From NCBI GenBank assembly GCA_905211345.1, contig CAJMAO010000003.1, forward strand, positions 1-64,000: a stretch of 64,000 nt of DNA. Reading direction: 5' to 3'. Made by a program: the position numbers and the translations under genes. The notes beneath the pieces were generated by a model, which ran no database searches, was not told the origin of the DNA, and was given only the letters and a program-made list of their open reading frames with translations. The number at the start of each line of letters is the position of its first letter. Position 1 is the stretch's first letter. This document shows positions 41,439 through 51,048 of the stretch, piece by piece. The DNA comes from an uncultured Prevotella sp. GTDB lineage: Bacteria; Bacteroidota; Bacteroidia; Bacteroidales; Bacteroidaceae.

Positions 41439-42131
41439 TACCATACAGAACACTCCCGCAGCAATGAAAAGCACGCCTACAATAGTGTTAATCCACTTCT
41501 CGGCGGAATGCATCCTTTCACGCATCGCCGCCGTTCCGCCCATGCCGTAGGCTACAACCCACGCCAAGAGCACCGCCGGCACAGACGTACCGACAGAGAA
41601 CACGACGGGCAGGAAATAACCGCCTGCCGAATGGGCCGACAGCGGCAAAAGCATACCAAAATACACAATGGCACTCTCAGGACAGAACGACAGTGCCAAA
41701 AGAACGCCCAGCAACAGACTGCCCCACACTCCGTGGAAGCCACGGCCGCGAGCCGTCACGTCGGGACAATGCTCGTCTTTATGGATGAAACGGCTGAACA
41801 CGAAATACGCCCCTATTATTATAAGTACGGGAGCGAGCAGTTTCTCGCCCCACTGGCCGAACCACCGGCCAACCACATCTACGCCTCCGCTGCCACGGAA
41901 CACGGCCGTCAACACTATGCCTAGCAACGAATAAGCAGCCATACGGCCTGCCATGTAGGCCATACAGTTCGTAAATACACGGCGGCTGCGGTGCACGTCT
42001 TTGGCCAAATAGCCCATTACGGCCACGTTAGTGGCCAGCGGGCACGGGTGCAAGGCTACGATAAGCCCCAACAGGAAAGCCGTAAGCGCAGGAAAACCGT
42101 TATCGTTTATAATATTCTGAATAATCTCCAT
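41433..42131 (-). CDS. ArsG/DsbD-like membrane permease
   Basis: A 232-residue protein with six hydrophobic segments. The conserved IVALHPCPLATN near residues 24-35 and LSFCPESAIVYFGMLLPLSAHS near 145-165 each place a Cys-Pro at a membrane face, as in the DsbD / sulfite-exporter-like superfamily. Bacteroidales proteins of this shape are annotated as ArsG-type efflux permeases. Whether it moves arsenicals, electrons or another substrate cannot be told from sequence. Confidence 0.7.
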   Translation of the reverse strand: MEIIQNIINDNGFPALTAFLLGLIVALHPCPLATNVAVMGYLAKDVHRSRRVFTNCMAYMAGRMAAYSLLGIVLTAVFRGSGGVDVVGRWFGQWGEKLLAPVLIIIGAYFVFSRFIHKDEHCPDVTARGRGFHGVWGSLLLGVLLALSFCPESAIVYFGMLLPLSAHSAGGYFLPVVFSVGTSVPAVLLAWVVAYGMGGTAAMRERMHSAEKWINTIVGVLFIAAGVFCMVN

Positions 42132-42441
42132 TTCACCTTAAAAACACTGACATGCAAAGTTATCACTTTTGCTTGAAAGCATAAACAGCCATTATTCTTT
42201 TTAAGAAAACTTTACATTCCATGAGCCGTATGCAAGCATCTTTACAGGTTATAAGATTCCAATTTATAACCACCTAAAAATCAACACGTTGCAAACATGT
42301 TATGTTCCGTGTTGCGAAAGGCCACCTTTTGCGACGCAAAACATGGCCTTTCACAACACCGTTTACGGTCTTTCGCAATGCGTTTAGCCACATAAAGAAA
42401 ACTCGACAGAAACCAACAGCGCTAAATAAGAACGTAAAAAA
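42132..42441. repeat. Spacer with AAAGGCC-type palindrome array
   Basis: No gene is seen. At about 42314-42380: GCGAAAGGCCACCTTTTGC, GACGCAAAACATGGCCTTTC, CCGTTTACGGTCTTTCGC. The order of units resembles the copies at 5.2, 19.7 and 50.1 kb. Confidence 0.6.
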
Positions 42442-42473
42442 TTTGGCGCATAACGATAAAACAATTAAATTTG
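42442..42473 (+). promoter_or_regulatory. cysE promoter
   Basis: TTTG (42442-42445), a 20-base spacer and TAAATTTG (42466-42473): full consensus. The start codon is 25 bases further on. Confidence 0.8.
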
Positions 42474-42497
42474 CACACAATATTGACACACAAAAGA

Positions 42498-43421
42498 ATG
42501 AGTACCGACAACTTGACAATGATTCTCACCCGGACAATAGAGAAGTTGTCTCAACACGAGTCGTTGAAAGAATTGTTCCACCGTCACCGCGACGGCGACC
42601 CTCTCCCGTCGGGAAAGGTGCTCGAAGAAATAATCGAACTGGCGCGCTCGATATTGTTTCCGGGGTTTTACGGCAAGTCGACGGTAAACACAACCACACT
42701 GAAATACCATATCGGAGTAAACGTTGAGCGTATGCACAACCTGCTTACCGACCAGATTCTGGCCGGCCTCTGCTTTATGGACTCCGAACACGCCAACACG
42801 GACTGCATACCACTGTACCGCCGCCCGCAGGCCGAATCCCTTTCGGCAAAACTCATAGAACGACTTCCTGAGATACGCGCCGTATTGGCAACCGATGTTG
42901 ACGCGGCATACAACGGCGACCCGGCAGCCGAAAGCAAGGGCGAGATAATATCATGCTACCCCGTGATAAAAGCACTGGTCAATTACCGAATAGCCCACGA
43001 GCTGGTGAATCTCGGCGTACCACTGATACCACGCATAATCACGGAAATGGCCCACTCTGAAACGGGAATAGACATACACCCGGCGGCGCAGATAGGCCGC
43101 CACTTCACGATAGACCACGGCACGGGCGTGGTAATAGGCGCAACGTGCATCATAGGCGACAACGTAAAGTTGTACCAAGGCGTCACCCTCGGAGCCAAGA
43201 GTTTCCCGCTCGACGCGGCAGGCAACCCTATCAAGGGCATACCGCGCCACCCGATACTGGAAGACAACGTGATAGTCTATTCCAACGCAACCATACTCGG
43301 CCGCATAACCATAGGCAAGGGATGCGTCGTAGGAGCTAACATTTGGGTGACGGAAGACATGGCACCGATGTCGAAAAAAGTAAAAAAGGAGGAAAAGAGT
43401 AAAGAAATAAGCAGTAATTAG
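42498..43421 (+). CDS. cysE: Serine O-acetyltransferase
   Basis: A 307-residue serine acetyltransferase of the longer EpsC-like form, making O-acetylserine for cysteine synthesis. An N-terminal helical domain is followed by left-handed beta-helix hexapeptides. Diagnostic sequence: GIDIHPAAQIGRHFTIDHGT, VIGATCIIGDNVKLYQGVTLG and HPILEDNVIVYSNATILG. The catalytic His lies in IDHGTG. ATG 42498 is chosen because it lies 25 bases after the promoter; the frame extends further upstream without coding character. Confidence 0.93.
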   Translation: MSTDNLTMILTRTIEKLSQHESLKELFHRHRDGDPLPSGKVLEEIIELARSILFPGFYGKSTVNTTTLKYHIGVNVERMHNLLTDQILAGLCFMDSEHANTDCIPLYRRPQAESLSAKLIERLPEIRAVLATDVDAAYNGDPAAESKGEIISCYPVIKALVNYRIAHELVNLGVPLIPRIITEMAHSETGIDIHPAAQIGRHFTIDHGTGVVIGATCIIGDNVKLYQGVTLGAKSFPLDAAGNPIKGIPRHPILEDNVIVYSNATILGRITIGKGCVVGANIWVTEDMAPMSKKVKKEEKSKEISSN

Positions 43422-43530
43422 AAATGCCACAAAACGAATGAAAAGCCGCATGACGTTTCACTACCTTCAAGTACAAACGCCAAGGCATATCTACTTACTC
43501 CGTCACTCCTTACTCCTTATCTACTAAAAG
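43380..43530. repeat. Word-based repeat (GGAGGAAAAGAGTAAAG / CTTACTCC words)
   Basis: A purine-rich left part overlaps the 3' end of cysE (43380-43416). The right part (about 43490-43525) reads ACTTACTCCGTCACTCCTTA. The arms are only partly complementary. The cysE C-terminal tail (KKVKKEEKSKE) is encoded by the repeat arm, so the repeat seems to have extended the protein. Confidence 0.45.
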
Positions 43531-43552
43531 ATGAACAATCATAAACAAAATA

Positions 43553-45016
43553 ATGGAACAAGAATTTGAACTCATCGCCAAGACATTCATGGGATTAGAA
43601 CCGGTTTTGGCACAAGAGCTTACACAACTGGGAGCAAACAACGTACAGATAGGACGGCGAATGGTGTCGTTCACAGGCGACAAGGAAATGATGTACCGGG
43701 CCAACTTCAGCCTGCATACCGCCATAAGGGTGATAAAACCCATAAAACATTTCAAGGCCCAGTCGGCAGACGACGTGTACGACGAGGTTAAGAAAATAGA
43801 TTGGAGCCAATATTTAGACCTGAAAAAGAGTTTCGCAGTTGACTCGGTGGTGTTCTCTGACGAGTTCCGCCATTCTAAATTCGTGTCGTACAAGGTGAAA
43901 GATGCCATCGTCGACCAATTCCGCGAGAAAACCGGGCAGCGCCCCAATATCTCGGTGGCCAACCCTGACATACGTCTCAACATGCACATCGCCGAAGACC
44001 GCTGCACGCTCTCGCTCGACTCGAGCGGCGAAAGCCTCCACCGCCGCGGATACAGGCAGGAGTCCGTCGAGGCTCCGCTTAACGAGGTGCTCGCCGCAGG
44101 CATGATTCTTAAGACCGGTTGGAAGGGCGACACTGATTTTATCGACCCCATGTGCGGTTCAGGCACACTGCTTATCGAGGCCGCTCTAATCGCACGCAAC
44201 ATGGCTCCGGGCATATTCCGAAAGAGCTATGCGTTCGAAAAATGGCCTGATTTTGACGCCGACCTGTTTGACAGGATATACAACGACGACTCGCAAGAGC
44301 GCGAATTCAACCACCATATATACGGATACGACATAGACCCCAAGGCCGTACAGAAAGCCAACCTCAACGTGCGGGCGGCCGGATTGACCAAGGACATCAG
44401 CGTAGAAATGGCCGACTTCAAGAACTTCAAACAGCCGAAAGAAAAAGCGATAATGGTGACTAATCCGCCTTATGGCGAGCGAATATCCACCCCCGACCTG
44501 CTCGGCACATACCGTATGATAGGCGAAACATTGAAACACCAATTCAAGAACAACGACGCATGGGTGCTCAGTTACCGTGAGGAATGTTTCGATCAAATCG
44601 GCCTTAAACCGTCGATTAAGATACCTCTTTATAACGGTTCGCTCGAGTGTGAGTTCCGCAAGTACCAGATTTTTGAAGGAAAACTGAGCGATTTCCGCGG
44701 CGCAGGCAACATTCTTAAGACCGAGGAAGAAAAGAAAGCCATGGCCGAGAAACACCGTTTCAAGGAAAACCGCGAGTTTAAGAAGCGTCTTGAAGAAGCT
44801 GAAGAAAACGAAGAAGGCGACATCCGCACGTTCAAATTCCATAAAATAGAATTTAACAACCGCGGCTCACGCGACCGAGACAGACGCAGAGACGACCGAG
44901 ACTGGCGTGGACACGACGACCGTGGAAAGCGCAACGACCGCAAGGGCGGACGCGATTTCAAAGGCGGAAAGGATAAAAGAGACTACGGTAAAAGAGGAAG
45001 ACGATATGACGACTGA
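43553..45016 (+). CDS. THUMP-domain 23S rRNA methyltransferase (RlmL N-domain type)
   Basis: A 487-residue SAM-dependent RNA methyltransferase. The N-terminal ferredoxin-like/THUMP region (about 1-160) is followed by a Rossmann methyltransferase with IDPMCGSGTLLIEAALIARN and the catalytic TNPPYGER. Related proteins methylate guanine N2 in 23S rRNA. The last 50 residues are almost wholly Arg, Asp, Gly and Lys (RDRDRRRDDRDWRGHDD, GGRDFKGGKDKRDYGK), probably a disordered RNA-binding tail. It overlaps the downstream peptidase gene by 11 bases. Confidence 0.9.
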   Translation: MEQEFELIAKTFMGLEPVLAQELTQLGANNVQIGRRMVSFTGDKEMMYRANFSLHTAIRVIKPIKHFKAQSADDVYDEVKKIDWSQYLDLKKSFAVDSVVFSDEFRHSKFVSYKVKDAIVDQFREKTGQRPNISVANPDIRLNMHIAEDRCTLSLDSSGESLHRRGYRQESVEAPLNEVLAAGMILKTGWKGDTDFIDPMCGSGTLLIEAALIARNMAPGIFRKSYAFEKWPDFDADLFDRIYNDDSQEREFNHHIYGYDIDPKAVQKANLNVRAAGLTKDISVEMADFKNFKQPKEKAIMVTNPPYGERISTPDLLGTYRMIGETLKHQFKNNDAWVLSYREECFDQIGLKPSIKIPLYNGSLECEFRKYQIFEGKLSDFRGAGNILKTEEEKKAMAEKHRFKENREFKKRLEEAEENEEGDIRTFKFHKIEFNNRGSRDRDRRRDDRDWRGHDDRGKRNDRKGGRDFKGGKDKRDYGKRGRRYDD

Positions 45017-47219
45017 AAATAAAAACAAAATATTAAGCCACGCCCAAACGTGTATCGTAGCTTTACTAGCGATATTCACAACTATGACCGCCAACGCCCA
45101 ACTACGCGAGTTTACGCTTGAAGACCTGAACTTCGGCGGAAACAACTACCACAACATGGTGCCTAAAAACAGACACCTGACGTGGTGGGGCGACAATCTC
45201 GTACACTTGGACGTGGAAGAATGTTATACAGTAGACAAGAATACAGGTAAAGAAAAACTGCTGTTCAAGCTCGATGACATCAACAAATGGGCCGAAACAA
45301 AAAATGGAAGTGACAAGATACACCATCTTTTGTATGCCGCTTTCCCCTACCACGACAAACCGTTGGTACTTATCAAACGGAAAAATGAGCGTCTGCTTAT
45401 TGACTTCAAGGCAAAAAAAACTGTCTGGAAACAAAACTCCGAGGGCGAAACACATGAGGACTGGACACCACATACCCGCGCCGTTGCATTCGTAAAGGAT
45501 GATAACCTATATGTAACCGATGCCGACGGAAAGACACGCCAACTGACAACCGACGGCAGTCACGACATTGTTTACGGACAAAGCGTTCACCGCGACGAAT
45601 TCGGCATATATAAAGGGACTTTCTGGAGCCCCGACGGGAAAAGACTTGCCTTCTACCGAATGGACCAAAGCATGGTGACCGACTATCCTCTCGTTGACAT
45701 CGACACACGCGTTGCAACAGAAATTCCGACAAAATATCCAATGGCCGGAGAAGCCAGCCACAAGGTTACAGTTGGCGTATACGACCTGAAAACAAACAAG
45801 ACCGTCTACCTGAAAGCAGGCGACCCGACAGACCGTTACTTCACAAATATAGCATGGAGTCCAACAGGAAAAGCGGTTTACATGATAGAGCTGAACCGTG
45901 ACCAAACCGACATGGAACTGGTGAAATACGATGCCATGACAGGCGAAAAACTTGCCACATTGTACAAAGAGCACCACAACAAGTACGTACATCCGGTAAA
46001 TCCTATCGTATTCCTGCCATGGGATACCGACAAATTCATCCTACAAAGTGAAAAGGACGGTTACAACCACCTCTACCTTTTTAATACGAAAGGCGAACAG
46101 CTTAAGCAAATCACAAGTGGCAAATGGGTAGTGTTAGACCTTATCGGCTTTACATCAAAGCCCAAAGAAGTGCTTATTTTATCGACAGAAAGCAGCCCGA
46201 TACAAAACAACATCTATAAAGTGAATATAGAAACAGGCAAACGCACGCTGCTCGACAATGGCCGCGGATGCCACGCAAACACGTATGACGCAGGTGGACA
46301 TCGCGCCCCTTGCCTGTCACCATTAGGTAAATACCTGTTTGACAGTTACTCTGAGCCGGATGTTCCGCGTAATATTGACATTGTTGACATTGATAAAACA
46401 AAAAGCACAAACTATTTCAAGGCAGACAATCCTTGGACAGGATACAACGTGCCCGAATACTCCTGCGGCACCATCAAGGCGGCCGACGGAGTGACAGACC
46501 TGTACTACCGCATGGTGAAACCTGTAGACTTCGACCCCAACAAGAAGTATCCCACCGTGGTTTACGTATACGGCGGCCCGGGAGTACGCAACGTCGAAGC
46601 GCGCTGGCACTACGCAAGCCGTAGCTGGGAGACGTACATGGCACAAAAGGGGTATCTTTTATTCATACTCGACAATCGCGGTTCATGTGACCGCGGACGA
46701 GACTTTGAACAAGCGACGTTCCGCCACCTCGGCGTGGAAGAAATGAAAGACCAGCTCAAAGGAGTGGAATACTTGAAGTCGTTGGCATACGTTGACACTA
46801 CACGCATGGGCGTGCACGGATGGAGTTACGGAGGTTTTATGACAACATCGCTTATGACTACCTATCCCGACGTATTCAAAGTTGGTGTTGCCGGTGGTCC
46901 GGTAATCGACTGGAAATGGTACGAAGTGATGTACGGAGAGCGTTACATGGACACGCCACAGACCAATCCGGAAGGCTACGCGGAAACAAGTCTCATCAAC
47001 AAAGCAAAGAACCTGAAGGGCAAACTGCAAATAATCATCGGCACGGACGACCCCACTGTAGTGCCGCAACACGCCCTGTCGTTCATCAAGAAGTGCAACG
47101 AGGTGGGCACACAGCCCGACTTCTACGTATATCCCGGCGAAGGGCACAACATGATGGGACACCAAAGCGTACACCTGCACGAAAGGATTACACAGTATTT
47201 CGAGGACTATTTGAAATAA
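45006..47219 (+). CDS. S9-family (DPP-IV-like) peptidase
   Basis: A 737-residue exported serine peptidase. The ATG at 45006 gives a signal peptide ending TANAQ. A beta-propeller (DPPIV_N, about 60-480) precedes an alpha/beta-hydrolase domain with the triad GWSYGGF (Ser), GTDDPTV (Asp) and GEGHNM (His). Such enzymes remove Xaa-Pro dipeptides in the periplasm. Its start lies within the last codons of the methyltransferase gene. A longer frame from 44907 would repeat the RNA-binding tail region and is not expected. Confidence 0.93.
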   Translation: MTTENKNKILSHAQTCIVALLAIFTTMTANAQLREFTLEDLNFGGNNYHNMVPKNRHLTWWGDNLVHLDVEECYTVDKNTGKEKLLFKLDDINKWAETKNGSDKIHHLLYAAFPYHDKPLVLIKRKNERLLIDFKAKKTVWKQNSEGETHEDWTPHTRAVAFVKDDNLYVTDADGKTRQLTTDGSHDIVYGQSVHRDEFGIYKGTFWSPDGKRLAFYRMDQSMVTDYPLVDIDTRVATEIPTKYPMAGEASHKVTVGVYDLKTNKTVYLKAGDPTDRYFTNIAWSPTGKAVYMIELNRDQTDMELVKYDAMTGEKLATLYKEHHNKYVHPVNPIVFLPWDTDKFILQSEKDGYNHLYLFNTKGEQLKQITSGKWVVLDLIGFTSKPKEVLILSTESSPIQNNIYKVNIETGKRTLLDNGRGCHANTYDAGGHRAPCLSPLGKYLFDSYSEPDVPRNIDIVDIDKTKSTNYFKADNPWTGYNVPEYSCGTIKAADGVTDLYYRMVKPVDFDPNKKYPTVVYVYGGPGVRNVEARWHYASRSWETYMAQKGYLLFILDNRGSCDRGRDFEQATFRHLGVEEMKDQLKGVEYLKSLAYVDTTRMGVHGWSYGGFMTTSLMTTYPDVFKVGVAGGPVIDWKWYEVMYGERYMDTPQTNPEGYAETSLINKAKNLKGKLQIIIGTDDPTVVPQHALSFIKKCNEVGTQPDFYVYPGEGHNMMGHQSVHLHERITQYFEDYLK

Positions 47220-47231
47220 AATAAACAGCAG

Positions 47232-47264
47232 ACACCTACCCCACCCATCCCCAAGGGGAGGGAG
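47232..47264. repeat. Short GC-rich hairpin before purD
   Basis: Contains CCCCACCCATCCCCAAGGGG followed by AGGGAG. TCCCC and GGGGA pair directly, and C-rich and G-rich flanks extend the stem. Similar C-rich/G-rich intergenic motifs are familiar from Bacteroidetes genomes. Possibly part of a terminator or leader. Confidence 0.4.
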
Positions 47265-47283
47265 CTTAAATACATATCAGATT

Positions 47284-48552
47284 ATGAAAATATTATTATT
47301 AGGCAGCGGAGGGCGCGAGCACGCCTTGGCATGGAAGATCGCACAAAGCCCGAAAGTTGACAAACTGTACATCGCTCCGGGCAATGCCGGAACAGCTAAT
47401 GCTGGCGAGAACGTAGACATAAAGGCGGACGACTTCGAGCGTCTGAAGGACTTTGCCGTTACAAACGGCATCGACATGGTAGTAGTAGGGCCTGAAGACC
47501 CACTGGTAAAAGGCATCTACGACGACTTCAAAAGCGACAAACGCACGGCCAATATACCTGTAATAGGCCCGTCAAAAGCAGGCGCGCAGCTTGAAGGCTC
47601 AAAAGACTTTGCCAAAGGTTTCATGCAAAGGCACAACATACCGACGGCAAAATACAAGACATTCAACGGCACCACGCTGGACGAAGGACTGCGTTTCCTC
47701 GAGACGTTGCAGCCTCCTTACGTGCTGAAGGCCGACGGCCTGTGCGCCGGAAAGGGCGTGCTCATATTGCCGACGCTCGACGAAGCCAAGAAGGAATTGC
47801 GCGAGATGCTCGGCGGAATGTTCGGTAATGCGTCGGCAAACGTAGTCATCGAAGAATTTTTGAGCGGTATTGAGTGCTCCGTATTCTTGCTTACCGACGG
47901 CAAGAACTACAAAATCCTACCCGAAGCTAAGGACTACAAGCGCATAGGCGAGGGTGACACGGGCCTCAACACTGGCGGCATGGGCAGCGTAACTCCCGTT
48001 CCGTTCGCCACGAAAGAGTGGATGCAGAAGGTGGAAGACCGCATCATCCGTCCCACGGTAGACGGTCTTGCAAAAGAAGGCTTGGACTACAAGGGCTTCA
48101 TATTCTTCGGCCTCATCAACGTAAACGGCAACCCGATGGTGATAGAATACAACTGCCGAATGGGCGACCCGGAAACGGAGAGCGTTATGCTCCGCCTTAA
48201 AAGCGACATCGTTGACTTGTTCGAAGGCGTAGCCGAGGGCAATCTCGACCAAAGAAATATCGAGTTCGACCCGCGCGCGGCGGTCTGCGTGATGCTCGTA
48301 AGCGGCGGTTACCCCGAGAAATACGCCAAAGGCTACCCCATAACAGGCATCGACGAGGTTGAGGGAAGCATCGTGTTCCACTCCGGCACAGCCTTGAAAG
48401 ACGGACAAGTCGTCACCGCCGGAGGCCGCGTAATAGCCGTAAGCTCATACGGCAAAGACAAAGACGAGGCTCTCGCAAAGTCATTCAAGGAAGCGCTGAA
48501 AATCAAATTCACCGACAAATACTTCCGCAGCGACATAGGAAAAGACCTTTAA
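47284..48552 (+). CDS. purD: Phosphoribosylamine-glycine ligase
   Basis: A 422-residue GAR synthetase, the second step of purine synthesis. [19 protein letters not shown] opens the N-domain; the ATP-grasp core shows [48 protein letters not shown] and [14 protein letters not shown]. Length is normal. It is followed by a word palindrome and two membrane-protein genes, an arrangement not tied to purine synthesis. Confidence 0.96.
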   Translation: MKILLLGSGGREHALAWKIAQSPKVDKLYIAPGNAGTANAGENVDIKADDFERLKDFAVTNGIDMVVVGPEDPLVKGIYDDFKSDKRTANIPVIGPSKAGAQLEGSKDFAKGFMQRHNIPTAKYKTFNGTTLDEGLRFLETLQPPYVLKADGLCAGKGVLILPTLDEAKKELREMLGGMFGNASANVVIEEFLSGIECSVFLLTDGKNYKILPEAKDYKRIGEGDTGLNTGGMGSVTPVPFATKEWMQKVEDRIIRPTVDGLAKEGLDYKGFIFFGLINVNGNPMVIEYNCRMGDPETESVMLRLKSDIVDLFEGVAEGNLDQRNIEFDPRAAVCVMLVSGGYPEKYAKGYPITGIDEVEGSIVFHSGTALKDGQVVTAGGRVIAVSSYGKDKDEALAKSFKEALKIKFTDKYFRSDIGKDL

Positions 48553-48641
48553 AAGGTGAGACGGTAAGAAAGTGAGAAGGTGAGAAGTTTTTTCTTACCA
48601 CGTTCTCCCAGCTTCTCACCGTCTCACTTTCTCACTTTTAA
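48553..48641. repeat. Word-based inverted repeat (GTGAGAAG word)
   Basis: Left arm about 48554-48588 (GGTGAGACGGTAAGAAAGTG onward), right arm about 48599-48640 (CTTCTCACCGTCTCACTTTC and flanks). Complementarity is by words rather than continuous. It lies just after the purD stop codon. Confidence 0.6.
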
Positions 48642-48643
48642 TT

Positions 48644-49600
48644 ATGAAGCGATTACAAAACAGAATTGCCGAAAGCCGTTTCGCGCTGCCCGTCACGGCG
48701 GTTTACGCGCTGGTGGTGTGGCTCATTGTGTGCGCATTGAACTGCAGAGAATACGCCGAACTGGCGGTTTTCGCCGTATCGGCTTATCTCATGGTTGAGC
48801 TGAATAACCGCAACGCGCTCATCAGGATTTACAGTCGCATGGTGTCATGTACGTTCCTTGTACTTGGGACTATGGCCACCCCCGTGACGGGAAACCTTGA
48901 CGTGCTCGTCGTGCAGTTATGCTTCATTGCCTCTTATCTGCTGCTTTTTTCGTCATATCAGGACAAACGTGCACAAGGCAAGATGTTCTATGCTTTCATG
49001 TTCATAGGCATCGCCAGCGTGATTTACCTCCAGTCACTGTTTTTCGTACCTGTATTATGGGTGCTTGCCGGCACAAACCTAATGGCCATGAGCTGGCGGA
49101 ATTTCTGGGCATCGATAATCGGATTGACAGCGCCTTATTGGTTTATAGGCGGATATTGCGCCATTACAGGCGATTTCAGTATAATAATTCCACACCTTAA
49201 TCTCGACTTTTGGACAGTATGCAATTATTCATCCACGGTCAGCTCGGGCATGGCCGTGACCTTTGGCCTAACGCTTTTTGTGGCCGTCATTGGTATAATA
49301 CATTTCTTGCGCAACAGTTACAAGGATAAAATCCGCACGCGAATGATTTACGAGATGTTCATTACGCTGACTGTTTTCACCACTGCGCTGGCCATACTGC
49401 AACCTACATACGGAGCGCAGCTGACGGGCATACTGATTGTGAACGCATCTATATTGTGCGCACATTTTTTTGCTCTTACCGGCACGCGGTTTACCAATAT
49501 CGCATTCATCCTGCTCACATTTCTTGCCATTGCGGCAACAACATTTAACATCCTAAACTGCACCCCTGAGCCTAACAACCTGTCACCGTGGAGTCTCTGA
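48644..49600 (+). CDS. Hypothetical polytopic membrane protein
   Basis: A 318-residue protein with eight or nine hydrophobic segments and a short basic N-terminus (MKRLQNRIAESRF). I do not recognise a domain. It resembles conserved Bacteroidales membrane proteins near purD, from memory. Its 3' end overlaps the DedA-like gene by 13 bases, so the two are translated together, which hints at a shared role in the envelope. Confidence 0.7.
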   Translation: MKRLQNRIAESRFALPVTAVYALVVWLIVCALNCREYAELAVFAVSAYLMVELNNRNALIRIYSRMVSCTFLVLGTMATPVTGNLDVLVVQLCFIASYLLLFSSYQDKRAQGKMFYAFMFIGIASVIYLQSLFFVPVLWVLAGTNLMAMSWRNFWASIIGLTAPYWFIGGYCAITGDFSIIIPHLNLDFWTVCNYSSTVSSGMAVTFGLTLFVAVIGIIHFLRNSYKDKIRTRMIYEMFITLTVFTTALAILQPTYGAQLTGILIVNASILCAHFFALTGTRFTNIAFILLTFLAIAATTFNILNCTPEPNNLSPWSL

Positions 49601-50040
49601 TAGAAATCCTCACCGACTACGGCTACGTAGGTATGCTCATTTCGGCATTCCTCGCCGGCAGCATCTTCCCCCTAAGCAGCGAGGTTGTCATGCTCGCGCT
49701 CATGGCGGCGGGGCTTGACCCGTGGGCGTTGGTGGCCTACGGCACAGTGGGCAACACCCTCGGCAGCATGTTCAACTACTGGATTGGCTCGCTGGGGCGC
49801 ATGGACTGGATTGAGAAATACCTGCACGTAAAGCCCAAAGACCTTGACCGGGCACGCCGCTTCATGGCAGGGCGCGGAGCGTGGACGGGCTTTTTCGCAT
49901 TCCTGCCAGTAATAGGCGAAGGCATAACGATAGTGCTCGGACTGATGCGCGCCAACCTCACGCTCACCATTGTGAGCGTAACAATAGGCAAACTGGCACG
50001 CTACGCCCTGCTAGCCCTCGGCGTAGAGATATTCGTCTGA
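49588..50040 (+). CDS. DedA/YqaA-family membrane protein
   Basis: A 150-residue SNARE-associated (DedA-like, YqaA type) protein with four hydrophobic segments; FLAGSIFPLSSEVVMLALMA and GNTLGSMFNYWIGSLGR carry the family's Glu and Gly-rich motif, and FFAFLPVIGEGITIVLGLMR the re-entrant loop. DedA proteins are linked to lipid carrier recycling and proton-driven transport. The start is GTG at 49588, inside the preceding gene; no ATG gives the conserved N-terminus. Confidence 0.85.
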   Translation: MESLIEILTDYGYVGMLISAFLAGSIFPLSSEVVMLALMAAGLDPWALVAYGTVGNTLGSMFNYWIGSLGRMDWIEKYLHVKPKDLDRARRFMAGRGAWTGFFAFLPVIGEGITIVLGLMRANLTLTIVSVTIGKLARYALLALGVEIFV

Positions 50041-50049
50041 TTATCAGCC

Positions 50050-50150
50050 ACTTGCTAAAAGGCCGCCTTTTGCGTTGCGAAAGGCGGCCTTTTAGCGTGC
50101 AATACGTGGCCTTTCATCGCGTAAAAGGCCACGTATTGCAAAACCACATA
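50050..50150. repeat. AAAGGCC-type palindrome array (four units)
   Basis: Units in order: CTAAAAGGCCGCCTTTTGC, GCGAAAGGCGGCCTTTTAGC, GCAATACGTGGCCTTTCATC and GCGTAAAAGGCCACGTATTGC. Units 1 and 2, and 3 and 4, are each other's inverse, so two adjacent hairpins can form. It lies directly after the DedA-like stop codon and may serve as its terminator. Confidence 0.7.
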
Positions 50151-50238
50151 CCGGCAGCGCATTTGCAAGTATGGTTCGACAAGCATCAACGCAACCGCAT
50201 TTTCCAGTAAAACATTTCGCTTTTAAGGAAAAAACCGC

Positions 50239-50246
50239 TAACTTTG
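50239..50246 (+). promoter_or_regulatory. -7 promoter element of the beta-barrel gene
   Basis: TAACTTTG is an exact match, with a TTTC at 50215-50218 as a weak -33 element 20 bases before it. Confidence 0.65.
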
Positions 50247-50283
50247 CGGTTGTATACAATTCGACGATAACCCCGTAAAAGCC

Positions 50284-50907
50284 ATGAAAATTGAACGAAT
50301 AACAACCGCCATAGCAACGCTCACCGTAGCCCTTGCCATGCTGCCTAGCGACGTTTTCGGCCAATACAGCCCGTCGGTAAACATCGGAGTGAACGCAAAA
50401 ATAGGCATACAAAGCGTGGAAGACAACATCCGTATGCCTGAGTTTTACGGGGTGAACATTGGTTTTGAGCTGCCGCTGGCACGCATAGTTGGCATCGAGG
50501 CAGGCGCAGGCGTAGGACAATTCTCGCAGACCATCGGCTACAAGGAATACCAACACCCCGAATGTAAGGTAAGGGGCATAGCCTTTGCGCCGTTCGTCGC
50601 CCCGACGCTATACCTGCCGCTGGGCAACGGCGACCACGTGCTGCTGCTCAGGAACGAGCTGTCATGGACATTCCAGAACCTTACGAAAAACCGCCACGAG
50701 GAACATGCCTTCACCACGTTCAGATACCCCAAGAACCAGTTTGTATACCAGATAGGCGCCGGTTACAAATACCACATCAGCGAACGGATAGCCGTATCGG
50801 CCATAATCAACTATTCAACGTTCAACTTTCTCAAAGGGAGCAATGGCAAAAACTTCCGCACGTCAACCCCGCTCAGCATAGACATTAAGGCGCATATCTC
50901 GTTGTGA
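50284..50907 (+). CDS. Small outer-membrane beta-barrel protein
   Basis: A 207-residue exported protein with a signal peptide ending near VFGQ (about residue 28) and alternating amphipathic strands ending in KAHISL, as expected of an eight-stranded barrel. NIGVNAKIGIQSVEDN, GFELPLARIVGIEAGAGVGQF and YQIGAGYKYHISERIAVSA fit porin-like OmpW/OmpX-type barrels, but no precise family is clear. Monocistronic with its own promoter. Confidence 0.7.
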   Translation: MKIERITTAIATLTVALAMLPSDVFGQYSPSVNIGVNAKIGIQSVEDNIRMPEFYGVNIGFELPLARIVGIEAGAGVGQFSQTIGYKEYQHPECKVRGIAFAPFVAPTLYLPLGNGDHVLLLRNELSWTFQNLTKNRHEEHAFTTFRYPKNQFVYQIGAGYKYHISERIAVSAIINYSTFNFLKGSNGKNFRTSTPLSIDIKAHISL

Positions 50908-50985
50908 GAATATAAAATGCCCATATCAGCCTGGCCGCATAGCGTTAAAATATAATAAACTTACCGCTGCACGGCACAAAGTTTG

Positions 50986-50993
50986 TATCTTTG
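50986..50993 (+). promoter_or_regulatory. -7 promoter element of the DUF2723 gene
   Basis: TATCTTTG is an exact match, 56 bases before the ATG at 51049. Confidence 0.55.
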
Positions 50994-51048
50994 CACCGTT
51001 TTATTGCGTTTTCATTGCATAGTAAACAAATATCACACATATTATTAA

